Position numbers and translations under genes: made by a program | In this document: piece by piece, positions 51,373 to 58,961 of the stretch | Layout: every line of letters starts with the position of its first letter | Numbering within the stretch: position 1 is the first letter of the stretch | From: an uncultured Collinsella sp. | GTDB lineage: Bacteria > Actinomycetota > Coriobacteriia > Coriobacteriales > Coriobacteriaceae | Reading direction: 5' to 3' | NCBI GenBank assembly: GCA_900544755.1 | Contig: UQWQ01000001.1 | Location: 1 to 58,961 of the forward strand | Length of the DNA: 58,961 bases | The notes under the pieces: generated by a model | The model's input: the letters and a program-made list of their open reading frames with translations, nothing else | Databases searched by the model: none | What the model was told of the DNA's origin: nothing

Positions 51373-53589
51373 TTACTTGTCGGTGCCCAGCTTGTGTGGT
51401 TTGTAGGCGAGGGCATTGACGAGTGCGTCGGCGGCGGATTTGACGGCTGCCGGCTGCGGATCGTTGACGTGGTCCTCGGGGTGCACGGGCAGGTCTTTCT
51501 TGACCGCATCGTGGATCAAGTTGAGGTACTCAGTCACGCCAGTGGTCGACAGGTGCGTGCCATCGCCATCGAACAGGTCGTTGCGATTGGCACTGTATCC
51601 GTACCAGTCGATAACGCGCACGTTCTTGTAGCGCGTAGCAGCGTTGGCGATGGCCTGGTTGGTAGAGCCAACCCACGGCTGCGGGCTGCGCGTGTTCACA
51701 AACACCACAATACGCTTATCTCCTGCATCGGTCATGATGGCGTCGATCTGGTCGTCGGTTACCAAGCCGTTGGTGCCCAGTGCAAAGACCACGATCTTGC
51801 CGGCAAGGTTCTGTTGGAGATAGCCCTCAAATGTCGCGCGGCCCGCATCAAACTGGCGGCCCTTTTCGGCATCGATGTGACTGTGGGGGAACACGCCGTC
51901 AAAGGAATCAACGGCGCGCAGCGACACGGAGTCACCGATCATCAGCATGTCGTAGGATCCATCGGGGAAGCCGTCGTTGTCCTTGTCGGTGTCGTCGGCC
52001 GCCTGCTGGTCGGTGGGCGCGGTGTTTTTGGCTTCCTTGTTGAGGACTTCGGCGCCCTCACCGCTCAGTGCGGAGGTCTCCGGCACAAAGATCAGGCCGC
52101 CCAGCGCAACGACCAACACGACAGCGCAGGCTGCGCAGACAGGGACGTGCGCGCGCACCCAGTTGGTGGGCGTGGTGGTGCCGTCGCGGAACTCGGATAC
52201 GGTGCGCCCAAAGGCGCCCTTTCTAAACGGCGTCTCGATAAAGCGATATGAGCATTCGGCCACGGCGACCACCAACAACACCTGCAAAATGTACTGCCAC
52301 CACGGCGTATCGTTGATGTTGGCGACCGGGTTCATGAGCAACAGTAGCGGATAGTGCCACAAGTAGATGCTGTACGAGCGTTTGCCAACCCACACGAGCG
52401 GCTCGGCGGACAGTGCGCGGGCAACCATTCCCTGGGGCTGCACACAGGCCGCGATGACCATGAGCGTGAGGATGGAGCATAACAGCGTGCCGCCGCGATA
52501 CTGGAACGCGGTGTAGCCGTTGGTGAGCGCGACCATGGCGGCAAGGCCAACCAGACCCACGACGCCCAGCACATCGATGGATGCGGGCGAGGACCAAAAG
52601 CGCACGAGGGCGCTCGGCTGTGCCGGGACGGTCTCGGCTGCGTTGTCGGCCTTCTCGCCAAGCTTGCCCTCGGCGTTCCTGCCGTGCTTGGCGGCGCCAG
52701 CCAGGCGATTGAGCCCCAAACGACGAGCGAGACGCACAGGCGCCAGGTCGCGATCGGGGATAAAGGCCATCCAGGCGCCCAGCAGCAGCGAGAACACACG
52801 GGTGTCGGTGCCGTAGTACACGCGGCTGGGGTCGGCGGCGGGGTTATAGAGCACCATCATGGCAAGGGCGGATACCGCTGCGAGTCCCAGGACCACACGG
52901 CGCGTGTTGGGCTTGCTCACATGCATGGATACCATGGCAAACAGCAGTGGCGGCCAAATCAGGTAGAACTGTTCCTCGATGGCAAGCGACCAAAAGTGCG
53001 TGAGCGGCGAGGGGTCGCCCAGAGCGTTGAAGTACGAGACGTTTTGGGCAATCTGCCACCAGTTGTTGAAGAACAACAGCGACGGCAGAATGTCGGGACG
53101 CATCTTGGTGAGCATCACGTGGTTGAAGACGGTGCACAGCGCGCAGGTCACGAACACTACCGTTACCACGGCGGGAACCAGGCGACGGATGCGGCGAATC
53201 CAGAAGCTCTTAAGGTCGATGCGGCCGGTCTTGGCGACTTCGTTGAGCAGCAAGCGCGTGATCAGATAGCCCGAAAGCACGAAGAAGATCGTGACGCCAA
53301 GCAGGCCGCCCTGAGCCCACGTGAGGTTGAGGTGATAGAGCACCACCGCGACGACGGCAAGCGTGCGCAGGCCGTCGAGCGCAGGGATGTAGCGGGACTT
53401 GGGGCGAGCAGGCGTCTGCTCCGCGGCGGGAGTGTTGGCGCGGCCCGCGTTGTTGGCAGAAGCGCGATGGGGGCTCGCGGTGCGTCGCGGCTCGTTGGCA
53501 CGGCGCTCGCCCTTCATGCGTTCGTGCGGCGCCGGCTCGTTGCCCGTGCGGCGTCGACCGCGCGAGCCCGATTGCGAGAATTGTTCCAT
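51373..53589 (-). CDS. OafA/YrhL-type membrane acyltransferase with SGNH domain
   Basis: A 738-residue protein. Residues 1-65 are a basic, disordered N-terminus rich in Arg, Pro and Ala. The acyltransferase-3 membrane domain (about 66-480) has the family motifs (RYIPALDGLRTLAVVAVVLY; GVTIFFVLSGYLITRLLLNE; THFWSLAIEEQFYLIWPPLL). A periplasmic-side SGNH domain (about 565-700) shows the Ser in MIGDSVSLRAV and Asp/His in DGDGTHLSTTG. Relatives O-acetylate peptidoglycan (OatA) or surface polysaccharides. It stands alone, so the acceptor cannot be told. The nearest upstream promoter is not clear. Confidence 0.92.
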   Translation of the reverse strand: MEQFSQSGSRGRRRTGNEPAPHERMKGERRANEPRRTASPHRASANNAGRANTPAAEQTPARPKSRYIPALDGLRTLAVVAVVLYHLNLTWAQGGLLGVTIFFVLSGYLITRLLLNEVAKTGRIDLKSFWIRRIRRLVPAVVTVVFVTCALCTVFNHVMLTKMRPDILPSLLFFNNWWQIAQNVSYFNALGDPSPLTHFWSLAIEEQFYLIWPPLLFAMVSMHVSKPNTRRVVLGLAAVSALAMMVLYNPAADPSRVYYGTDTRVFSLLLGAWMAFIPDRDLAPVRLARRLGLNRLAGAAKHGRNAEGKLGEKADNAAETVPAQPSALVRFWSSPASIDVLGVVGLVGLAAMVALTNGYTAFQYRGGTLLCSILTLMVIAACVQPQGMVARALSAEPLVWVGKRSYSIYLWHYPLLLLMNPVANINDTPWWQYILQVLLVVAVAECSYRFIETPFRKGAFGRTVSEFRDGTTTPTNWVRAHVPVCAACAVVLVVALGGLIFVPETSALSGEGAEVLNKEAKNTAPTDQQAADDTDKDNDGFPDGSYDMLMIGDSVSLRAVDSFDGVFPHSHIDAEKGRQFDAGRATFEGYLQQNLAGKIVVFALGTNGLVTDDQIDAIMTDAGDKRIVVFVNTRSPQPWVGSTNQAIANAATRYKNVRVIDWYGYSANRNDLFDGDGTHLSTTGVTEYLNLIHDAVKKDLPVHPEDHVNDPQPAAVKSAADALVNALAYKPHKLGTDK

Positions 53590-53776
53590 AAAACATCATC
53601 CAATGACGAGAATAATCAGCACGTATTCATTGTAGCTGCCTGCCCCTGTGAATGCTTGCTGCTGGCGTAAGCTCAAGCGCGCGTCCACATCAAAGTGGAC
53701 TAAAGTTATAGGGGGTGCGAGAGTGCACAATCGTTGGTCGACGGTGGGCGCAAAGCCTGAAGACGAGGAGGTTTCC

Positions 53777-54772
53777 ATGGCGGATCACAGCATCGTTGCG
53801 GTGTTCGGCAGCATGAACATGGACCTTTCGGTGGCGTGCGAGCGCATGCCGCGCGCGGGCGAGACCGTCGGTGGCAGCGGTTTTATCACCAACGCCGGCG
53901 GTAAGGGAGCCAATCAGGCCGTTGCCGCTGCGCGCATGGGTGCGCGCACGTGCATGATTGGCGCTGTTGGGCGCGATACCTTTGGCGATGCGCTTGTGGC
54001 AGGGCTCCAGGATGCCGGCGTGGGCGTTGAGTTTGTGGCGCGTCGCGATGACGTGGAGACCGGTACCGCGACTATCATTCGCTGTGAGAGCGACAACCGC
54101 ATCGTGCTGTCGCCGGGCGCCAACCATGCGCTTGCGGGCGAGGACGTTGCCCGCGCACTGAGGCGCTTGGTGGCCGACGAGCTCGACGGCGATGCCAGCG
54201 AGATTGCCCCGGCTGCCGGAAGCGTCTTTATTGCCCAGGGCGAATGTGACCTTGCAGCAACGGCCGCGGCGCTTTCTTGCGCTCACGAGCTGGGGTTCTA
54301 TACGATCTTTAACCCGGCGCCCGCCTGCGACCTGCCGGCAGGAGCGTGGCCTGCGGTCGACCTGGTCTGCCCCAACGAGACCGAGTGCCAGGTGCTGACG
54401 GGCATTCTGCCCACAGATGATGCGAGCTGCGTCGCCGCGCTCAATGCGCTGCTCGATAAGGGCGCCGGGGCTGCGGTCATCACGCTGGGCGGCGCCGGCT
54501 CGGTTACGCTCGGCGATGGCGGTGAGCCGCTGCGCATGCCGGCGCTTTCGAGCGTGGTGGTCGATACGACGGCCGCGGGCGATACATTTATTGGCGCGCT
54601 TGCTGCAGCTCGTCTGGAGGGCCTGCCGCTCTTTGAGTGCATGGCGGCGGGCGCTCGCGCCTCGGCGGTGACGGTGTCGCGCCTGGGCGCTCAGCAATCA
54701 ATTCCCACGCGTACGGAAGTCGAGCACAAGTTTGGTTTAGACGGTTTGGATGTAGACGGAGAAGCGGAGTAG
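53777..54772 (+). CDS. rbsK: Ribokinase
   Basis: A 331-residue PfkB-family sugar kinase. Substrate-side motifs are VFGSMNMDLSVACERMPRAG and ETVGGSGFITNAGGKGANQA; the catalytic and anion-hole region is VVVDTTAAGDTFIGALAAA with the Asp base. These match ribokinase rather than fructokinase. ATG 53777 has GAGGAGGT 5 bases upstream. It is followed after 4 bp by a nucleoside hydrolase, so ribose released by that enzyme would be phosphorylated to ribose 5-phosphate here. A long upstream in-frame extension lacks a ribosome-binding site. Confidence 0.93.
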   Translation: MADHSIVAVFGSMNMDLSVACERMPRAGETVGGSGFITNAGGKGANQAVAAARMGARTCMIGAVGRDTFGDALVAGLQDAGVGVEFVARRDDVETGTATIIRCESDNRIVLSPGANHALAGEDVARALRRLVADELDGDASEIAPAAGSVFIAQGECDLAATAAALSCAHELGFYTIFNPAPACDLPAGAWPAVDLVCPNETECQVLTGILPTDDASCVAALNALLDKGAGAAVITLGGAGSVTLGDGGEPLRMPALSSVVVDTTAAGDTFIGALAAARLEGLPLFECMAAGARASAVTVSRLGAQQSIPTRTEVEHKFGLDGLDVDGEAE

Positions 54773-54776
54773 AACA

Positions 54777-55751
54777 ATGGCAACCAAGAAGCTGATCCTT
54801 GATCTGGATATGGGTGTGGATGATGCGATGGCGCTCGCCTATGCCATCGCAAGCCCCGAGGTGGAGCTCGTCGGCATCACCACGTGCTTTGGTAACGTGC
54901 GCGTCGAGCAGTCGGCGCACAACTGCTTGGCGGTGCTCGACCTGTTGGGTCGTCCCGAGGTGCCGGTGTACCTGGGCGCCGATCGTCCCATGAAGGCGAC
55001 CGAACCCTACACGCCGCCGGCGTCCACCACGCTTATCCACGGCAAGAACGGTATTGGCGGCGCAAGCGTGCCCGCCTCGCCGTACGAGCCAGTGGGCGCG
55101 ACGTCGGCCGATGGCAATGCGGCGGTCGATTACCTGATTGATGCCGCGCGTACCTATGGTCCCGATCTGGTCTACGTTGCGACCGGCCCGCTCACCAATC
55201 TGGCGCTTGCCCTGGAGCGCGATGCGGCGGCGATGATGTCCATCGGCCGCGTGGTCGTGATGGGCGGTGCGCTTACCGTGCCCGGCAACGTGAGCGCGGG
55301 CGCCGAGGCCAACATGGCGGGCGACCCCGAGGCTGCCGACGCCGTGTTGCGCTCGGGCCGCAAGCTCACCATGGTGGGCTTGGATGTGACGCACCGCGTG
55401 GTGCTCACACGTCGCGACGTTGCCGGCTGGACGGGCTCGGGCACTATGGCTGGCTGCGCGTTTGCGAGCATGGTCGAGCACTATATCGGTTCGTACGAAA
55501 TGAACGCGCCCTACCTGGGCGGCTGCGCGCTGCACGATCCGCTGGCGGTTGCCGTGGCGATTGATCCCACGCTCGTGGGTGCGCTCGGCTGCAATCTTCG
55601 TGTCGACCTGCTGGGCGAGTACCGCGGCCGCACTATCTGTGATGAGCACCGTCTGTCCGATCCGGATAAGAGCGCGCTCGTGGCGCTCACCGTGGACGCC
55701 CCACGTTTCCTCGCGGAGTTTAAGGCACGCATGGCTCGCATCCTTGGCTAA
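54777..55751 (+). CDS. Ribonucleoside hydrolase
   Basis: A 324-residue enzyme of the IunH/Rih family, splitting nucleosides into base and ribose. The calcium-binding N-terminus is LILDLDMGVDDAMALAYAIA (family DTDPGIDDA with D-M for D-P), the middle motif VYVATGPLTNLALALER, and the conserved His near the end is in GGCALHDPLAVAVAIDP. Base preference cannot be told. It is probably co-transcribed with the ribokinase gene (4-bp gap). The LacI regulator 204 bp downstream may control both. Confidence 0.92.
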   Translation: MATKKLILDLDMGVDDAMALAYAIASPEVELVGITTCFGNVRVEQSAHNCLAVLDLLGRPEVPVYLGADRPMKATEPYTPPASTTLIHGKNGIGGASVPASPYEPVGATSADGNAAVDYLIDAARTYGPDLVYVATGPLTNLALALERDAAAMMSIGRVVVMGGALTVPGNVSAGAEANMAGDPEAADAVLRSGRKLTMVGLDVTHRVVLTRRDVAGWTGSGTMAGCAFASMVEHYIGSYEMNAPYLGGCALHDPLAVAVAIDPTLVGALGCNLRVDLLGEYRGRTICDEHRLSDPDKSALVALTVDAPRFLAEFKARMARILG

Positions 55752-55825
55752 ACGGTTTCTGTGCCCCGATCCAGATTAGCTACCGAGTAAATACGCCCGT
55801 TGGGGGAATAGTCGCGTCGCTTCGC

Positions 55826-55872
55826 TTGACAACAGGCTAAACTAGCTATTAAACATTTACTATTCTGTTTAG
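55826..55872 (+). promoter_or_regulatory. Promoter/operator region of the LacI gene
   Basis: A consensus -35 TTGACA lies at 55826-55831; the -10 is not clear (TATTAA about 15 bp on). TAAAC (55850-55854) and GTTTA (55867-55871) form a dyad downstream. The same GTTTA words recur before the isomerase gene, suggesting autoregulation. Confidence 0.45.
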
Positions 55873-55954
55873 ATTGAATTTGCGGTCGTTTAGTTGTCGA
55901 GTCACGGGGCGGTCAGGCCACGATGCTCCGCCACGACCGTTGCTAGGGGGAACA

Positions 55955-56965
55955 ATGGCCAAAGCAAGTGTTCGCGAAATCAGCCGCATCACCGGTTTTT
56001 CGCCTGCGACCGTGTCCAACGCGCTCAACCGCAAGCGCAGCGTGAGCGAGGAGACCGCCAAAGTCATCCTGGAGTGCGCGCAGTCGCTCGGCTATCAGCA
56101 GTCGACGCAGCTCGAGAGCATCCAGTTTGTGCTCGCGCGCAAGACGGGCGCCATCCTGGACGAGAGCACCTTCCATCCCGCGGTTATTGAGGGCGTGGAG
56201 CGCCAGGCGCGTCGCCACGGCATGAGCACGAGCTTTGTCTCGCTCGACTTTAGCGACCTGGACGCCGTGCGTCCGCAGGTCGAGGGCCTGATCGCCGACC
56301 CGTCTGCCGCCATCGTGCTGATGGGTACCGAGCTGGGTGAGGAAGATTACGCCCTGTTCGCCAACGCTGCCGCCCACCTGATCGTGCTCGACAGCTGGAG
56401 CGACCGCCAGTACTTTGATGCCGTAGTCATTGCCAATACCGATTCGGTGCTGCGCGCCGTGGACTACCTTATCGAGAAGGGTCACAGGCAAATCGGCTAT
56501 CTGGCAGGCGATCTTCGTATCCGCAACTTTAAGGATCGCGAGCGCGGCTATCGCCAAGCGCTTGAGGATGCGGACCTCGAGGCCAATCCGGCATGGCACG
56601 TCACGCTGGGCACCACGCTCGAAGGTGCCTATCGCGATATGGGTGCATGGCTCGACAGCGTCTCACGCGACGACCTGCCGACGGCTTTCTTTGCCGAGAA
56701 CGACGTGCTCGCCGTGGGTGCCATGCGCGCGTTCAACGAGCACGGCATTCGCGTGCCCGAGGATGTCTCGATCATCGGCTTTGACGACCTATCTCTGGGC
56801 GCCTTCTCCAACCCGCCACTCACCACGGTGCATGTTCCCAAACACGAGGTGGGCGAGATCGCGGTGCGCCGTCTGGTGGGCAACATCCGCAATCCCAAGA
56901 GCTACACCTGCAAGACAGCCGTATCGACCTATTTTGTCGAGCGCCAGAGCGTGCGCGAGCTCTAG
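55955..56965 (+). CDS. LacI-family transcriptional regulator
   Basis: A 336-residue repressor with the LacI HTH and hinge at the N-terminus (SVREISRITGFSPATVSNAL; NRKRSVSEETAKVILECAQS) and a sugar-binding periplasmic-binding-protein-like core (GHRQIGYLAGDLRIRNFKDR; DDLPTAFFAENDVLAVGAMR; EDVSIIGFDDLSLGAFSNPP; LTTVHVPKHEVGEIAVRRLV). ATG 55955 follows AGGGGGA. Its neighbours handle ribose, nucleosides and another sugar, so the inducer is probably a pentose or related sugar. GTTTAC-type boxes before this gene and before the isomerase are likely operators. Confidence 0.95.
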   Translation: MAKASVREISRITGFSPATVSNALNRKRSVSEETAKVILECAQSLGYQQSTQLESIQFVLARKTGAILDESTFHPAVIEGVERQARRHGMSTSFVSLDFSDLDAVRPQVEGLIADPSAAIVLMGTELGEEDYALFANAAAHLIVLDSWSDRQYFDAVVIANTDSVLRAVDYLIEKGHRQIGYLAGDLRIRNFKDRERGYRQALEDADLEANPAWHVTLGTTLEGAYRDMGAWLDSVSRDDLPTAFFAENDVLAVGAMRAFNEHGIRVPEDVSIIGFDDLSLGAFSNPPLTTVHVPKHEVGEIAVRRLVGNIRNPKSYTCKTAVSTYFVERQSVREL

Positions 56966-57026
56966 GCGAAAGCGGCATCGCACGCGCCGTGCCAAGATGC
57001 GCGGGGCGGCACGCATAACGTCGTTC

Positions 57027-57057
57027 AAAGAGGGGGTCCTTCGGGGTCCTCTTTTTG
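57027..57057 (+). terminator. Terminator after the LacI gene
   Basis: AAAGAGG (57027-57033) pairs with CCTCTTT (57048-57054) around a partly paired GGGTCCTTCGGGG loop, followed by a T-run. Confidence 0.75.
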
Positions 57058-57078
57058 TTTCCCTTGTATGTTCAGTTT

Positions 57079-57203
57079 GTTTACATACCGTTTAGGCTGA
57101 TTTCTCTACCGTTTACGAGACTTTCGCGCTAAACTTTTAAACAAAAGAGTAAAACATTTAGTAAACAGAACAAAACGAAACATGCGTCTGTTTACTGAAC
57201 ATG
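57079..57203 (+). promoter_or_regulatory. GTTTAC operator cluster upstream of the isomerase gene
   Basis: GTTTAC or its inverse occurs at 57079, 57111, 57161 (GTAAAC) and 57190, with GTTTAG at 57090. AGTAAACAG (57160-57168) and CTGTTTACT (57188-57196) form a perfect 9-bp inverted repeat ending 27 bp before the start codon. The similarity to boxes before the LacI gene makes that protein the likely binder. Confidence 0.5.
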
Positions 57204-57222
57204 TGACTAGGGGAGGACGTAC

Positions 57223-58623
57223 ATGGACAAGATCAAGCTCGGCTTTGTGCCCACGCGCCGCAGTATCTTTAGCGCGCCGGACGCGATCAAGTATCGCGGT
57301 CTGACGGCTGATCGCCTGCGCGAGATCGGCGTCGAGATTGTGGATATCGACGACATCAACGACGAGGGCCTGCTGTTCGACGACAGCCATATCGCGCCTA
57401 TCGTCGAGAAGTTCCGCGCCGAGGGCGTCGACGGCATCATGCTCTGCCACGCCAACTTTGGTACCGAGTATGTCTGCGCCCGCCTTGCCCGCGAGCTCGG
57501 CTTGCCCGTGCTGCTGTGGGGGCCGCGCGACGAGCGCCCCGAGCCCGACGGCACCCGTCTGCGTGATAGCCAGTGCGGTCTGTTCGCCACCGGCAAGGTC
57601 CTGCGCCGCTTCCAGGTTCCCTTCACCTACATGACCAACTGCCGTCTGACCGATCCCGAGTTCGAGCGCGGTGTCTGGGACTTTTTGGCCGTGTGCAACG
57701 TGGTCAAGACCTTCAAGCACACCCGCATTCTGCAGATGGCCACCCGTCCGTTCGATTTCTGGTCGACCATGTGCAACGAGGGCGAGCTGCTCGAGAAGTT
57801 CAACATCCAGCTTTCGCCCATCCCCATGACCGAGCTTGTCCAGGCCGTGCGCGACGCCCAGGCTGACGAGCAGGCCATGGCAACCATGCTCGCCCACATT
57901 GGTGACAGCTTTGAGATCTGCATCCCCGAGGACAAGGTTCCTGCGGTCGCAGGACTCGCCATTGCCATGAAGCGCCTGGTCGAGAAGTACGGCTGCAACG
58001 CCGGCGCCATCCAGTGCTGGAACGCCCTGCAGGACGAGTTGGGCATTATGCCCTGCGCCGCCAACGCAATCCTCAACGAGATGGGCATCCCCATCGTCTG
58101 CGAGACCGACATCCATGGCGCTATCACCGCGCTGATGGTCGAGGCCGCCGACCTGGGCCGTCACCGCGGCATGTTCGCCGACTGGACCGTGCGCCATCCC
58201 GATAACGAGAACGGCGAGCTGCTGCAGCACTGCGGCCCCTGGCCCTGCAGCTGCGCGGCCGTCAAGCCCAAGCTCACTTACCCGCTGGCTTTCGATCACC
58301 CCGGCGCGCTGACGGCCGAGGCCAAGCACGGCGACCTCACCCTTGCCCGCTTTGACGGCGACAACGGCGAGTACTCGCTGCTGCTGGGTAACGCCCGCGG
58401 CATCGACGGCCCGGCCGGCATGGGCACATACCTGTGGGTCGAGGTCGACAACCTCAAGCGCCTCGAGGCCAAGATCGTCGAGGGTCCCTACATCCACCAC
58501 TGCGTCGCCATTCACGCCAACGTGGTGCCGGTGCTCTACGAGGCGTGCAAGTACATCGGCATTGTCCCCGACCTGTACGACCCCATCGAAGAAGACGTCA
58601 AAGCTTACCTGCGAGGAGAGTAG
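57223..58623 (+). CDS. L-fucose/L-arabinose isomerase-family protein
   Basis: A 466-residue protein of the FucI/AraA-like sugar-isomerase superfamily: GLTADRLREIGVEIVDIDDI at the N-terminus, FGTEYVCARLARELGLPVLL in the substrate-binding fold, NEGELLEKFNI, AIQCWNALQDELGIMPCAAN, and CETDIHGAITALM, whose acidic and His residues would hold Mn. Members interconvert aldoses and ketoses, but several branches are uncharacterised and the substrate here is uncertain. It follows an operator cluster, has GGGGAGG before ATG 57223, and leads two bases later into a transketolase subunit, which suggests a ketopentose or heptulose product entering the pentose phosphate pathway. Confidence 0.82.
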   Translation: MDKIKLGFVPTRRSIFSAPDAIKYRGLTADRLREIGVEIVDIDDINDEGLLFDDSHIAPIVEKFRAEGVDGIMLCHANFGTEYVCARLARELGLPVLLWGPRDERPEPDGTRLRDSQCGLFATGKVLRRFQVPFTYMTNCRLTDPEFERGVWDFLAVCNVVKTFKHTRILQMATRPFDFWSTMCNEGELLEKFNIQLSPIPMTELVQAVRDAQADEQAMATMLAHIGDSFEICIPEDKVPAVAGLAIAMKRLVEKYGCNAGAIQCWNALQDELGIMPCAANAILNEMGIPIVCETDIHGAITALMVEAADLGRHRGMFADWTVRHPDNENGELLQHCGPWPCSCAAVKPKLTYPLAFDHPGALTAEAKHGDLTLARFDGDNGEYSLLLGNARGIDGPAGMGTYLWVEVDNLKRLEAKIVEGPYIHHCVAIHANVVPVLYEACKYIGIVPDLYDPIEEDVKAYLRGE

Positions 58624-58625
58624 AA

Positions 58626-58961
58626 ATGGCAACTATCGAAGAGCTTGAATCCCTGCGTTGGGACCTTCGCCGCGATTGCGTCGATATCATCATGGCTGGC
58701 GCCGGCGGGCACATCGGCGGCGACATGTCGGTCATCGATGCGCTGATGACCCTCTACGCCAACCACCTCAACATTTCGCCCGAGACCGTCGACGATCCCA
58801 ACCGCGATCGCTTCGTGCTCTCCAAGGGCCACGCCATGGAGGCCTACTACGCGGTGCTCTGCCACGAGGGCTATCTGGACCTCGACGACGTCAAGGCCCG
58901 CTTCTCTAAGTTCGGCAGCCCCTACATCGGCCACCCCAACAACAAGCTCAAGGGCATCGAG
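58626..58961 (+). CDS. Transketolase N-terminal subunit, partial at window end
   Basis: The first 112 residues of a thiamine-diphosphate enzyme: LRWDLRRDCVDIIMAGAGGH, IGGDMSVIDALMTLYANHLN, RDRFVLSKGHAMEAYYAVLC and GSPYIGHPNNKLKGIE. The start matches the split transketolases of many anaerobes, where N- and C-terminal halves are separate genes; the C-terminal half would be expected beyond the window. It starts two bases after the isomerase stop, so the two are co-expressed. The open frame runs off the window end. Confidence 0.88.
   Translation, partial: MATIEELESLRWDLRRDCVDIIMAGAGGHIGGDMSVIDALMTLYANHLNISPETVDDPNRDRFVLSKGHAMEAYYAVLCHEGYLDLDDVKARFSKFGSPYIGHPNNKLKGIE

Overview
The window looks like a chromosome segment of a Coriobacteriia gut anaerobe, most likely Collinsella or a close relative. 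This is inferred from high-GC codon use, an Ech-type energy-converting [NiFe] hydrogenase operon, an NRAMP-related transporter with a non-canonical metal site, and intergenic DNA rich in short inverted-repeat elements. No rRNA operon, intact tRNA or CRISPR array is present. Protein calls come from reading motifs and translations by eye; no database was searched.

Layout. 1-2070: right end of an integrative element (exported-protein fragment, XRE regulator, tyrosine integrase) ending at an attR that copies the 3' end of an initiator tRNA (fMet). 2080-6630: tRNA-type terminator, a frameshifted Schlafen-AlbA/ATPase-like gene and an old-yellow-enzyme-type flavoenzyme, with six copies of a 55-bp palindrome at about 80-bp spacing. 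6660-8110: a DUF4143-type ATPase behind four 23-bp-spaced repeats. 8393-22175: a four-gene surface operon, three small single-span membrane proteins followed by a 3,615-residue exported protein full of GLUG-like motifs. 22200-23240: a MITE-like element and an orphan transposase-type HTH protein. 23384-29107: Ech hydrogenase operon with the two large membrane subunits fused in one polypeptide. 29139-29790: array of three palindromic elements. 29851-38794: LuxR-type two-component system, divergent ABC-2 exporter, and a separate MacB/FtsX-type ABC pair bracketed by related repeats. 38996-47390: DUF362 ferredoxin protein, alpha/beta hydrolase, hemolysin III, CNNM/CorC protein, a stand-alone cyanophycin-synthetase N-domain-like protein, YtxH and PRC-barrel proteins, and a NodB-fold protein that has lost its metal ligands. 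47494-50881: structured leader, PRC/MgtE_N/CBS membrane protein and NRAMP-like transporter, plausibly a magnesium unit. 50913-53589: MITE-like element and an OafA-type acyltransferase. 53777-58961: ribokinase, nucleoside hydrolase, LacI regulator, sugar isomerase and the start of a split transketolase, a pentose/nucleoside utilisation locus.

How the parts work together. The Ech complex would couple ferredoxin oxidation and H2 evolution to ion pumping. The 47.7-50.8 kb pair would sense and import a divalent cation. The last 5 kb would release ribose from nucleosides, phosphorylate it and feed it into the pentose phosphate pathway under LacI control through GTTTAC-type boxes. The most unusual material is the structured intergenic DNA, the giant GLUG operon, the isolated CphA N-domain-like protein and the metal-site-less deacetylase.
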